From NCBI GenBank assembly GCA_027946365.1, contig JAPEUQ010000007.1, positions 1,364,001 to 1,428,000 on the forward strand: a DNA stretch of 64,000 bases, given 5' to 3'. Every line of letters starts with the position of its first letter. Position 1 is the first letter of the stretch. This DNA comes from Kalmusia sp. IMI 367209. Taxonomy: Eukaryota; Ascomycota; Dothideomycetes; Pleosporales; Didymosphaeriaceae. Both the position numbers and the translations under genes were made by a program. Positions 1-10,500 of this stretch are shown piece by piece. The notes beneath the pieces are model-generated. The model saw only the letters and a program-made list of their open reading frames with translations. It was not told where the DNA came from and did no database searches.

Positions 1-1870
1 GTATCTTCTCCTCGAAAGTCGCAATATCCAGAGGGAGCGTTGTTCTCGTTGATGGCACCAATTGTGGCATCACTAGCAGTACCAATGTTACAATTAACGA
101 CACAGGGTCTTTCGGTTCGTACTCTGTACAGAGGCTACAATCCAGCTCAAACTACGCTCTCAACTGCTATCGAAACAACAGCTTTGCGCAGAATTGTCGA
201 ACTTTTGTGCGACCTAGTCTCCCATTCAACATCACAAGAGGCGTCGCCTGCCCCTTTCCGGGTAAGAACAAGATATGTCGCAGTTCCGCTGGAGGTATCC
301 GCTTCGATTCTGGTCTCATCAACAGCCATTCTGACCTCGGCATCAATGCACCTGGCGCAAACCGATTCGACTATAGATTAGTCAAAGAATGTGCACCAAT
401 TCGCAACAAAGGATACGCCAAGGTCAACGATACCTCTTTTCCTGCAGTCATTGATTTCTTTTTTGGACCGACATACGATTACAAAAATTCAACCTACCAA
501 TACGCCATATCGCCAGCACTCATACAATCAAATGGTACGAGTTATAAGATACTCGAGTATGTACTTTCGTAAGTCAAGCTGTATTTCATCTCATCTAAAT
601 TTATTGGAAATTTCCTAACCTTAAGTCCAGCCCAGCTCAATATTATGCTTTAGCAGATCCGGACACTGATGCATACGACCAAATATGGACTCCTATCGAA
701 GACCTCCTGGTCCCAAATGCGGACATGAGTATATTCTTCCTCTCTCCTAACGACATACAGTTCTTGGCGCCGGTGAACGATCCCTGGTTCTCTGCCACAA
801 CACCGGCAACAGGTATCCAGGTTTCCAATCTAGATGGCCTACTGGATACATACATGGGAGACGACCCTACAAGAGCTGTCGTATGCGTCGAACAGTATCA
901 GATCTGCAATCCCAATCTTCCTGCTGCTTCGCGATGCACTCCTTTAGAAGGAATTCAACAAGCGTGGAAAGGCGCTGTCGAGCTTTTTGCAGAGGGATCT
1001 CAAAGGGAAAAGTTTGTATGGTCTGGTGGTGCAATCTTCGACATGGCAGCAGGCTTACCGGAGATAACCGGGTGGTTAGGCGTGGCCGCGCTGCAGGCTC
1101 GAGGCTCACTTTCTGGTGGCATGCAAGACCCTCTGCCAGATAATCAGTGGGAATTCGAGTTCGAACACTGGTTCAAAATTGTCTTGGCCGAAATCCAAAG
1201 AGCGGTTCTGGACCATGCCACGGGACCGATAGACCCGAAGATGCGCCAGTACTTGATCACTCCCAATTCCACTGACGAGCGATCAGTATGCAGCAGCCAA
1301 AGGATTCGAAGTGATTCCTTCACCTCTTTCAGCCGTCTCGGACTGACTATAATCTTCTCAATTGGCGGAACCATCATACTTATATCGTGGGTGCTTCCCA
1401 CTATCGTCGAACGGGTTCAGCGCCGCCGAAGCCCCTTCAAAGCCCTTGAGTGGGCTACCAACGGCACTCTCCAACTACAGCGACTCGCTCACGAAGGATT
1501 GGAAGTAGGGACTTGGCAATCAACATGTGATACTTACCCGGTAACTGCTCGTGGCGAGCTGTTGGCCGTCCTCGATGTGAGCAATGCAAAGCACCCTGTC
1601 TTGAGAGCATTAAACTCTGGCAATAAGAGTCAAGCAACACCCGAGTCGACGAATCTGCCGTTAGATTCTCAGTCCTCTGACAGCAGCAAACATCCTGCCG
1701 CGCCAGACATCGAGCCGTTGACCCCGGCGGAAGACTTGGTGTCCTTCTTTGAGGACTATGTTCCTGTCTCTTTACGCTCGCCATCTCAATATTCTGTTAG
1801 CATTCGAGACAGTGAGGTGTCGAGACCTATTTTTAGGGAATTCAACGAAAATCATTCTTCAGGGTTTTGA
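1..1870 (+). CDS. 3' part of a single-pass membrane protein with a large extracellular domain (partial)
   Basis: The reading frame is open from base 3 and runs off the left edge, so the true start is outside the window. Exons are <1-568 and 631-1870. The 62-nt intron has GTAAGT and CTAAC, and joining it keeps frame (TC|C serine). The visible part is about 600 residues. The long N-terminal portion carries many N-x-S/T sequons and scattered cysteines, as in a secreted glycosylated domain. One hydrophobic segment (nt ~1341-1402, LGLTIIFSIGGTIILISWVL) is followed by basic ERVQRRR, fitting a type I orientation with a ~150-residue Ser-rich cytoplasmic tail. I recognise no catalytic domain. Large proteins of this architecture are common and unnamed in Pezizomycotina, so function is unknown. 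Confidence 0.75.
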
Positions 1871-2937
1871 GAGGTCTTGATGATCTCTAGGTGTCCCGCT
1901 ACCGCAACCCCCAAGCGAGACTTTCCTGAAATGTGCTTTGCTTTTTCTTTACCTTGCACCTCTTAGCGACTATTATATGACGAAATAATTAATAAGAGTT
2001 CTTGTTGTTGGGTCTAACTTCCGGAGCTCGTCGCATTACGCTCTGGTCTTGAGATTCTGAATGCTTTTTGTTACCTTACGAATCGGATTTAATGTCATGC
2101 ATGTGCCCCACCACCGGTTTGCGAACACAGTCGCACAACGCGCCTTACTTCCCCATACTCCATTCCACATAGAAAATTGCGAGCCCAAGAATGCTTCCCT
2201 GCTTTCAATCAGACGCACGAGCATGCCCCATGCATCTCTCCCTTCATTATCTTCAGTTACGTTCTCTTCGTCAGATGGTCTACCTTTGCTATGAAAAGGC
2301 ACGACGGGAGAGGCAGTGGTACTTGTGTGAAATGCTAGGACATCTTTTCGTCAGAGTCGTTCTCCTCTTGACTTTCTCGGAACGAAAGGTCGGGATCTCT
2401 ACTAGACAAACATATATCTCCCCTTCTTGCTCTTATAGGATGTGTCTATTTTCCGTCACGCTACCCTTATCGAAAAATTACAAGTAGGAGCATGGAATTT
2501 CCCGTTCAAACAATTTTATTTCGCCCAGGCATTCTTAGTCTACCTCGCACTCTCAGAAATGGGTTCATTCAACCAAACGCTCTATCGTAATTTCCAAGAG
2601 GCGCCATGATATAATAATAAGACGTCGAAAGCTCTATATCTTTGAGAACCAATGCTTGAATAAATATAGACTGGCTGCGGGGTTAGTCTCGGAGGTTAAA
2701 GCCGCGTGATCATCCATTGTTTTAGCCAGCTCAACATGAATCTGTAGGACATAAGTTAGAGGACTTTTCCGCACTATTGCATTCTGTACCCTGGGAATAA
2801 TTGAACTCACAATGCATCCTCAAACCTTTGTCATAGTACTGAAGCATACAGTGTACGTTTTCATTAGCATCTCTACATGATATACTACTAAGATGTCGTT
2901 AAAAGCCTCGTAGGCGCTCTCATAAAGCCGTCATTGC
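1871..2937. other. intergenic, no gene seen
   Basis: This is the space between two convergent genes, presumably holding both 3' UTRs. Short open frames on both strands have no recognisable protein character or splice support. Confidence 0.6.
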
Positions 2938-4254
2938 CTACTGAAGTTTCATCAACGGCTCCAATCCTCTCTCCCTTCTCTTGCTATTAGTATTCCCTAT
3001 TATCTTCCCATCAAGACACCACCACCAGTTCCTATAAAACTGCTCTCCAATCTCCCACGCCTCCTCTACAAACTCATTCCCCGCGCCCCAACCGACCAGA
3101 TTTCCATGTATCCTGACTCCATCCCGATGATCATCTAGGTCTAGCACTAATCGCATGATCGCCTCGCCCTGGCCGGTCCCGCAATCGTCCTGCGCAATCG
3201 GGGGTCGATAGACTGAAGGCATCGAGAACACGCAGATGAGTTTTTCGCGAACGGAAGGCCAGGGCAGAGCGTCGAGAAAAGGATGATGGGGAATTGTCAT
3301 TTGTGCGGTTGTAGGATGCAAGTTTGGAGGAAGGCTCAAGGGCGCGATGGCCGGTAGTGTGTGGAGGTAATTGGGATCCCAGACCTATCGCGGTGATTTC
3401 GATGAGTATTTATTTCATACGTAATATCTGTGGGGTTGCTACTCACCTTGTTTATAATATCGAGACAGGTTGCTATACTGGAGAAAGCACGAATAGTTGA
3501 TAATACGGGTACCTCTAATAGACTCCCATCGGCGCTCAGAGGACATACGCTTAACGACGATGACGATGAGTTCAATGGAGGAGTAAGTCCTCTAGTTGCT
3601 GATACAGGAGATGGAATCGGAGTCGGGAGGTTGTTGCCATAATCTGCTAGTAGTAAGTATGATTGCTATCGACAATGCTATTGGTAGATTCACTCAGGTC
3701 TTCTAACAATTGCATGTCGAAGACTTCTTGGTCAAAGTCTATGGTGACGAAGTTGGCATCGTGCGATATGGGTTCTCTGATAATGTCTTCTATCATATCG
3801 GATTCGTCTGGTACTTGTCCCGATGCTGCATTCGTTGTAGATTTAGGTTGGTTGTGGGCGCTGTCTTCTGGGGTCTCATTGGGTGAAGGTGGAGCTTTTG
3901 CGGCCTCGGCTTGGGCTTCTAGTCTACGTACAGATGCACATTAGTGCCCGATTCCATTAAGCTCACATACAGTTGTCCAGCCAAGTGACCCATAAGGCCT
4001 CATGGATTAGGCATGGTTTTTCCTCTGCTAATTCACCCAATTTACTCATCAGGTACTTACGCTGCAATTTTCGCCTTTCGTCTCTCGCCTACCAACCAAT
4101 CAGCACATTTACTTTCAAGCCAATGAATGCAACAAATTTCGCACTTACGGTATCTCCTTTGAGCCAGCACATTCAACACCCTCTTTCGATCCGGATCCCC
4201 CGGATCCGGGACCTCTTTCGGCGTTTTAGTCTTCTTCCTTCGATCTACAGGCAT
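2938..4254 (-). CDS. bZIP transcription factor with C-terminal DUF3425 domain
   Basis: Five exons on the minus strand: 4254-4149, 4088-4061, 3923-3694, 3643-3447 and 3384-2938, giving 335 aa. The basic region is near residues 22-45: RKRVLNVLAQRRYR is followed across intron 1 by ERRKAKIAALE, with the N-x-x-x-Q-R-R-Y-R pattern of fungal bZIPs. The middle is acidic and Ser/Pro-rich. The C-terminal 150 residues are DUF3425-like: WDPNYLHTLPAIAP, HPFLDALPWPSVREKLI, a late WWWCLDGKI and a final RRERGLEPL. This family combines a bZIP DNA-binding head with a DUF3425 tail and is presumed to act as nuclear regulators; targets are unknown. Exon 2 is a 28-nt microexon inside the basic region. Intron 3 is only 50 nt (GTGAAT donor); without it the frame hits a stop. 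The leucine-zipper heptads after the basic region are weak. Confidence 0.85.
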
Positions 4255-4821
4255 GTATGCAAATTCACGTTATGCTCTGGACTTGGAGCAGTGGGCAGAA
4301 GAGGGGTGTATGTTTTATGAGTGAGCCATCTCTTCACTCCCCAAATCCAGGCATAACGTTATGTGCCCCACTCTCCGGTCAGCCGACTAGACTCAAGATG
4401 GCTAGGGCATACTGTAAGGCTGGATTGGATATGCTAAGCGAGTGTACGTCCTCACATCGATATTGAGAGACCAATGTTCGACGGCTGCTGCCTACATAGA
4501 TGGGTGTGGTTGGTTCATGATGATTCTGAGTGCTCTTACGCTCGATTAAAGTTATTAGTTCGGTGAAATTATGCATGAATTTGTCACTATAATACTTGGC
4601 TAGTGGAAACGTGAATGAGGTTAAGCTCTTGTGCCGCCATATCCATTAAATTGGTTACGCTGCTTAACGTTTCAGTGCTCTTCTTAATGTAAGGCATAGT
4701 ACTTTATAGGCAGCCAGAGGGCCGCCGACCTAATCAGCACAGCCAACAGCAACCATCGACAGTCATAAATAGCAAAGACGCCGACTTACCATTCAAGTCA
4801 TATCCAACCTTCCAATCTAAA
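4255..4821. other. divergent intergenic region
   Basis: This region lies between the starts of the bZIP gene (minus) and the DUF4267-type gene (plus), so it should hold both promoters. I see no clear TATA box or repeated operator. Confidence 0.5.
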
Positions 4822-5430
4822 ATGGCTCACTCATCCCCCAAATCTGTCTCATCGGCTGACCCTCTCCTCCCACCCAAAGTAACCAACAACCCAGAACCTC
4901 CAGCACCGCTCTCATCCACCTCCGCAACCGCTATTAAAACCCTCTCCCTTATGCGCATAGCTCTCGGCATCCCCGCCATCATCGTGCCTCAATTTACATT
5001 CGGCCTCTTCAAGATCCACGTCCCAGCCGACATGACGGTCATCGCGCGCATCTTTGCCGGTCGCGAAATAGCGTACGCAATGCCTGGATACAAGGTGGAT
5101 TTTTCTTAACCGAATAAGAAGACTTTTCTTCAGTCGGCTAAAGCGTACACCAAGTATCAGATCCCTCTTTTTTTTCACTTCCACTGACTTTGTACCCGCT
5201 GATTTAGGCTTGGCGAGCTACTTTTCACTGCTGAGGACAGAAATGCTATCGATGGGGGGAGGAAGGAACTGAGAAGAACGCTTTGGGCAAACATTGGTGT
5301 GGATGTGTTGGATATTTGTACTGCGGCTTTCGGATTGGCGACGGGGACAATGGGGAGGGTGTCGGGAGGGTTAGTTATCGGGGGCTTTATGGGATTAGGA
5401 TTGGCGAGTTTGGGGATGAGGGGACTATAG
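4822..5430 (+). CDS. small DUF4267-type integral membrane protein
   Basis: Two exons, 4822-5072 and 5208-5430, giving 157 aa. The donor is GTACGC after GAA ATA GC and the acceptor GATTTAG; the junction gives GREIALGELLFTAEDR, the conserved R-x-x-x-L-G helix expected in this family. An earlier-looking AAG|GTGGAT donor would put a stop in exon 2. After a ~38-residue polar Pro/Ser N-terminus there are hydrophobic segments around LMRIALGIPAIIVPQFTF, VDVLDICTAAFGLATG and GGLVIGGFMGLGLASLG. That fits a small 3-4 helix membrane protein. DUF4267 proteins have no assigned activity. The 135-nt intron is longer than its neighbours. Confidence 0.75.
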
Positions 5431-6085
5431 CTGCAGGGGTTCTGCCAAGATGATCAGCCCATGACTCCAGATCCCCCTATTAACAAAAATACATCTAATT
5501 ACCTATAGTTTTATACTGAAATGCGTGTCTCTTTGTCTTTGCAGCTATCCTCGCGCCATCCTCGCGCCATCCTCACCTACCTACAAAATAACAACGCCTT
5601 CAACACCTCCTTACTATCGATACCTCTCACACGACGAGCGCCTTTAGGTGTAAACTCTACACATTAGAGGCTATACACAGTCTTTTATGATTAATCTCCT
5701 AGACTTTATACATAGATAAGTTACCTACGCGATTACTAGTAACTACGTTACGCTAAAGAAAGGTTCTGGTCGCCCTTAAAAGCTTATTAATATCCAAGTT
5801 GATAAGCTTAAGACTTACATTCGAGCCTCTTATATAGGCAGGTAAATGAGTTATTAGGCTCTTATATAGGGGCCTTCTATAGAGTGGGAAGGTATATAAT
5901 ACGCTATATATACTACTCTACGTAGTAGAGGGTATATACGCCGAGCTACTTATAATAAGCCTCTTCTTACTAAAAGAAATCACTAGATTAGAGAGTCGTA
6001 GGCGCGTAAACCCCTTAACTAGAGCACTAAGTAATAGGAGAAAATCCTCTCGTCTAATAAAACTTAGGTAATAGATAGTTATTAT
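5431..6085. other. AT-rich degenerate island, probable old repeat remnant
   Basis: Base composition shifts sharply to A+T, with many TATATA/TTATAA stretches, a direct duplication of CTCGCGCCATC near 5551-5575, and two copies of CTCTTATATAGG-like sequence near 5827 and 5857. No frame has coding character. This looks like a transposon remnant worn down by C-to-T mutation (RIP), but I could not identify the parent element. Confidence 0.5.
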
Positions 6086-6186
6086 GATGCGGCGCTGTTG
6101 AGAGGTATTAGGCGGTACTCGGCGGTCGGAGGTCCTGCGTGTCCTCAACCACTAAAAGGAGGTTGATATCGGGTGACTTACTCCAC
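6086..6186 (+). repeat. left terminal inverted repeat arm
   Basis: It pairs with 6384-6484 at about 92% identity after reverse complementation. The shared core includes GGTCGGAGGTCCTGCGTGTC. Confidence 0.85.
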
Positions 6187-6383
6187 TTGTAAGTCACAGG
6201 GTGAACAATGTAGATTCAGTATGGCAGTTAATAATAAAGTATATTGTGTAGTAGAAAGTAGACGAATCGCTGCTGGACCAAGTCCATGCAGCAGATCCCT
6301 TTTATCCCCTAGTTATGGGGTAATAGACTCTTCTCAACCTTAGTACTCTGGCTGTTAAGATATGTGGTCTACCTATGCGAAGC

Positions 6384-6484
6384 GTGGAGTAAGTCATCTG
6401 ATATCAACCTCCTTTTGGTGGTTGAGGACACGCAGGACCTCCGACCGCCGATTACCGCCCAATACCTCCTAACAGCGCCGTATC
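6384..6484 (-). repeat. right terminal inverted repeat arm
   Basis: Reverse complement of 6086-6186 with 8 mismatches, mostly C/T or G/A. Confidence 0.85.
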
Positions 6485-7545
6485 GTGACAGACAACCTAG
6501 CTTACTCACGTAACCAGCCTTACTTCCCCTACCGTTACTCCTACCCGAGACCCAACCCTAGATCCAGCTCATTAACAGCATGCTAGCTAGGTGCTAGGCA
6601 GTTATTAACGTCTATGGAGGTCATACAGTATACTCGAAATCGTATAGAAAACAAGACAATACCGGGCTTACGTTACCTGACTTCTGCCAAGCAGCACCCC
6701 TGCAATACGCGGGCCATGTACACTACTTATGCCTGATACCATAGTAGGCATTTTGAGCTACAGACATCGCGAATGTCAGTGTTCTGTATAATTTTCTTCA
6801 TCATTCAGTGCAGTATCAAGAACGTTTGAACAGAATCTTCCGACTTTCGTCGCATACGTTTCGTCGAATTTTGACACGCAGTTACTACACCAACACCTAA
6901 GAATCATCACAGGTATCGTCAGGTTTGTACTTTTCATGGCACTTCGAACATCTTTCGCTTGTCCGCGGGTCCCGTAGAGCGCCTCCTGTTGGATCGAATC
7001 GTCAATGTCTTGGCGATATTGCAGATCGATCGGAGGATTCTGGGGTTCGGTCTCAACTAGGTGCCGACGCGAAGCTGTTCTCGACGACTACATGCCGTCA
7101 CAGCTCCACAACGCACGTTTTTTATTGAAGCTTAAGGCGACGCCTTTGAGCCAAGGCCCCCAGACTACCCCTGTAGATTGTACCAAAGCGCATGGCTGCA
7201 TGTGTTCGAAACAAATATGGCAATGACATCAACACTTTCTAATCGCCAAGGCTCCCTACCAAACATCAGTATGGTACCACCAGCGCCCCAAAATGAAAAC
7301 ACAAGTTGGCTGCAGCTTCTTGTGCTGTCCCAATATCGCTTCCCGAAAGAAATTTCATGCGACATTCGACTTCCGGCCAAGGCTGTAAATACAATAAAGT
7401 GCCTCAACGACGGCAGCTTTGGTACTAGCAACGCAGCTCACTTTCATCGGAGCGCTGAGCTAATCTACATAGGTATGTATATTAATTGTACAGTTTACTA
7501 TCCATTACTGAGTTTACGCGCATCAAGGCAAGCTGATCCATCATT
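6485..7545. other. upstream region of the ABC transporter gene
   Basis: No gene is supported here. Composition returns to normal after about 6500. The proximal part should be promoter and 5' leader of the transporter; it carries the upstream ORF listed separately. Confidence 0.5.
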
Positions 7546-7549
7546 ATGA
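7217..7549 (+). other. upstream ORF overlapping the ABC transporter start codon
   Basis: An ATG-initiated 110-codon frame ends with TGA at 7547-7549, overlapping the transporter ATG at 7546 in the motif ATGA. The peptide has no recognisable domain. It may be a regulatory uORF or simply leader or upstream sequence. It is not in frame with the transporter, and no splice that I tried fuses the two. Confidence 0.35.
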
Positions 7550-10500
7550 CCTCCACGGGGCGGCCTACTCCACAATTAGACCTCCCGGGCGGTTGGATAG
7601 AGACTCCTGCAGATCCGAATCGAGCAGAATCTTACATCAGTACTCAGCAACCCCAAAATGTACAGTCGGATGCAACGATCAGTGACCAAGCTGGTGCAAG
7701 TCAAGGATCTAATGGCACCTATCTCAACTATTCTGGGATCGAAGGCAATAGGCCAATTGCCCCCGTTCTTAGAGATTCTAGCCACTTCTCCTCTTCTGGC
7801 CCTAACACTTCCGTGATATCTTCTAACGGAGAGGGCCCGCCTTTGGGGATGAAGCCTGAAGATCACGAGAAGCTTCGTCGAGAATCGGTTGAATCGCTTG
7901 ATACAGGCTCTTCAACATCCTCTGATGAAGAAGATGGAGCTTCCGCGGCCGTCAAGTCAGCATCCTCGACACCGAAACGACCTCGTCTAGCAAATAAGGG
8001 CTCGAGGCAAATGACCGAGGAAGATCTATTTCGCGCATTGTCCAGACGAAGAACCAGCACGCTCGGTCGCTCCAAGACTGCTACGACAGTATCCAGTAGC
8101 GATGATGAGCAGGAGGAGATCAACAAACTAATGTCGCGTATGTTTGGACGCACGAGGCAAGAGGCATCTGAGGAAGAGAAGACTAGACACGCCGGAGTTG
8201 TTTTCAAGAATCTAACGGTGAAGGGTATGGGCATTGGTGCTGCCTTACAACCGTCCGTCGGCGACATTTTCCTCGGCTTCCCACGGTTTCTCAAGAATTT
8301 AGTAACACAAGGACCCCGCAAGGCCGCAGGAAAGCCCCCTGTGCGCACACTTCTTGACGGGTTCTCGGGGTGCATCAAACCTGGAGAAATGCTTCTCGTG
8401 CTAGGTCGCCCAGGGGCCGGTTGTTCTACCTTCTTGAAGGTATTGGGGAACCAAAGATTTGGATTTGAAGAGATCACGGGAGATGTCACCTATGGCGGGA
8501 CAAGTTCAGATGAGATGAGGAAAAAGTATCGAAGCGAAGTCTTGTACAACCCAGAAGACGACCTCCATTACGCAACACTCAAAGTCAAGGACACCCTCAG
8601 GTTCGCCCTGAAAACTAAGACTCCTGGTAAGAGCTCACGGAAAGAGGGCGAATCTCGAAAGGACTATGTGGCAGAGTTCCTCCGGGTAGTATCCAAGTTG
8701 TTTTGGATCGAACACACGATGGATACCAAGGTGGGAAACGAGCTGATACGAGGTGTTTCTGGCGGAGAAAAGAAGCGAGTTAGCATCGCTGAAGCCATGA
8801 TTACGAAAGCATCGGTACAAAGTTGGGATAATTCGACCCGTGGATTGGATGCGAGCACTGCGTTGGAATATGCCCAGAGTCTACGATCCCTCACCAATAT
8901 GGCTCAGATAACCACAGCAGTCGCCCTGTACCAGGCGGGCGAGTCACTCTATAGTCTCTTTGACAAAGTTGTACTGATTCACGAGGGCCATTGCTGTTAC
9001 TTTGATCCTGCGGACAACGCAGTAAATCATTTCAAGCGACTTGGTTTCGTGCGGCCGGAGCGTTGGACATCAGCAGATTTCATCACGTCAGTCACCGACC
9101 GAAACGAACGACATGTCAAGGAAGGGTTGGAAGATCGAGTACCAAGGTCTGGTGCTCATTTCGCAAAGATGTTTGCAGAGAGCCAGCAATACCAGGACAA
9201 TCTCGGTGAGATTGAAGAGTTTGAGCGTGAGACGAAGCGCTTAATAGAGGATCGTCAATCAGCGACTACGAAGGCAACAAAGAAGAAGAATTTTACATTG
9301 CCATTCCACAAGCAAGTCATGGCGTGTACAGTCCGCCAAGCCAAAGTCATGCTGGGCGATCCACAATCACTGTTCGGAAAATGGGGAGGCATCCTATTCC
9401 AGGCTCTCATCATCGGTTCACTCTTCTACGATCTGCCAAAGACCGTTGCAGGAGTGTTCCCTCGTGGTGGTGTGCTGTTCTTCATGCTCCTTTTGAACGC
9501 TCTTCTCGCTCTCGCTGAGCTTACTGCTGCTTTCGAATCACGACCAATCCTCCTCAAGCACAAGAGCTTCTCTTTCTATCGGCCGGCTGCGTACGCTATT
9601 GCGCAGACAGTAATAGACGTTCCACAGGTGTTGATTCAAGTCTTCATCTTCGACATTGTCGTATACTTCATGTCCAACCTACAACGCACCGCATCTCAGT
9701 TCTTCATCTCTCTTTTGTTCTTGTGGATCATCACAATGACGATGTATGCCTTCTTCCGAGCCATAGGCTCCCTGGTGGGCTCGCTAGATGTTGCAACAAG
9801 AATCACAGGCTTGGCTATCCAGGCACTTGTAGTCTACACAGGGTACCTGATCCCACCGAGCAAGATGCATCCATGGTTCTCCTGGCTACGCTGGATCAAT
9901 CCTGTCCAGTACGGCTTTGAGGCACTATTAGCTAACGAATACTACAACCTGGAGCTTGAATGCGTTCCTCCATACATTGTGCCACAGATAGCAGATGCGC
10001 AGACTCAATATCAATCTTGCGCCATCCAGGGCAGCACTCCTGGCTCGCTTACTGTCAGCGGTGCGAGTTACATCTCGGTCGCTTATCAGTATTCGCGAAG
10101 TCACATGTGGCGTATGTATCCTAGCATCACATGATTACCATCCTATTAACATTTCTTCACAGGTAACTTTGGTTTCATCTGCGCATTCTTTCTCTTCTTC
10201 GTGGTTCTCACCGCCGTAGGAATGGAATTGCAGAAGCCAAACAAAGGCGGCGGCACTGTGACCATCTACAAGAGAGGCCAGGTGCCCAAGACCGTCGAGA
10301 AAGCCATGGAGGTCAAAGTGAAACCTGATGATCTTGAAAACGGCAAATCCGAGGCAGCACCAAAAAGAGCAGAAAGCGAAAGCAATAATTCTGTCGAAGG
10401 AGTTGCTAAGAATGAGACCATCTGTGAGTAAGAGCCACATGTCTTCGCTGTACACATTGGCTAACCGTCCACTCCAAGTTACTTGGCAGAATGTCACCTA

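Larger units (their letters stand above)
6086..6484. mobile_element. MITE-like element with 101-bp terminal inverted repeats
   Basis: The left arm (6086-6186) and right arm (6384-6484) are reverse complements over 101 bp with 8 mismatches (about 92% identity), and 7 of the 8 are transitions. The arms enclose a 197-bp AT-rich core with no coding frame. The whole unit is 399 bp. Similarity with further transitions continues a few bases outward (to about 6079 and 6491). No clear target-site duplication was found, so the superfamily is open. Long TIRs, small size and no transposase fit a non-autonomous DNA transposon; the transition bias fits RIP. Confidence 0.75.

Noticed and set aside
2036..2487. 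Overlapping short frames on both strands
   Set aside because: No ATG-supported conserved protein, no splice context, ordinary intergenic composition.
7863..8489. 208-codon minus-strand frame inside the ABC transporter
   Set aside because: Antisense shadow of the Ser/acid-rich N-terminus and NBD1.
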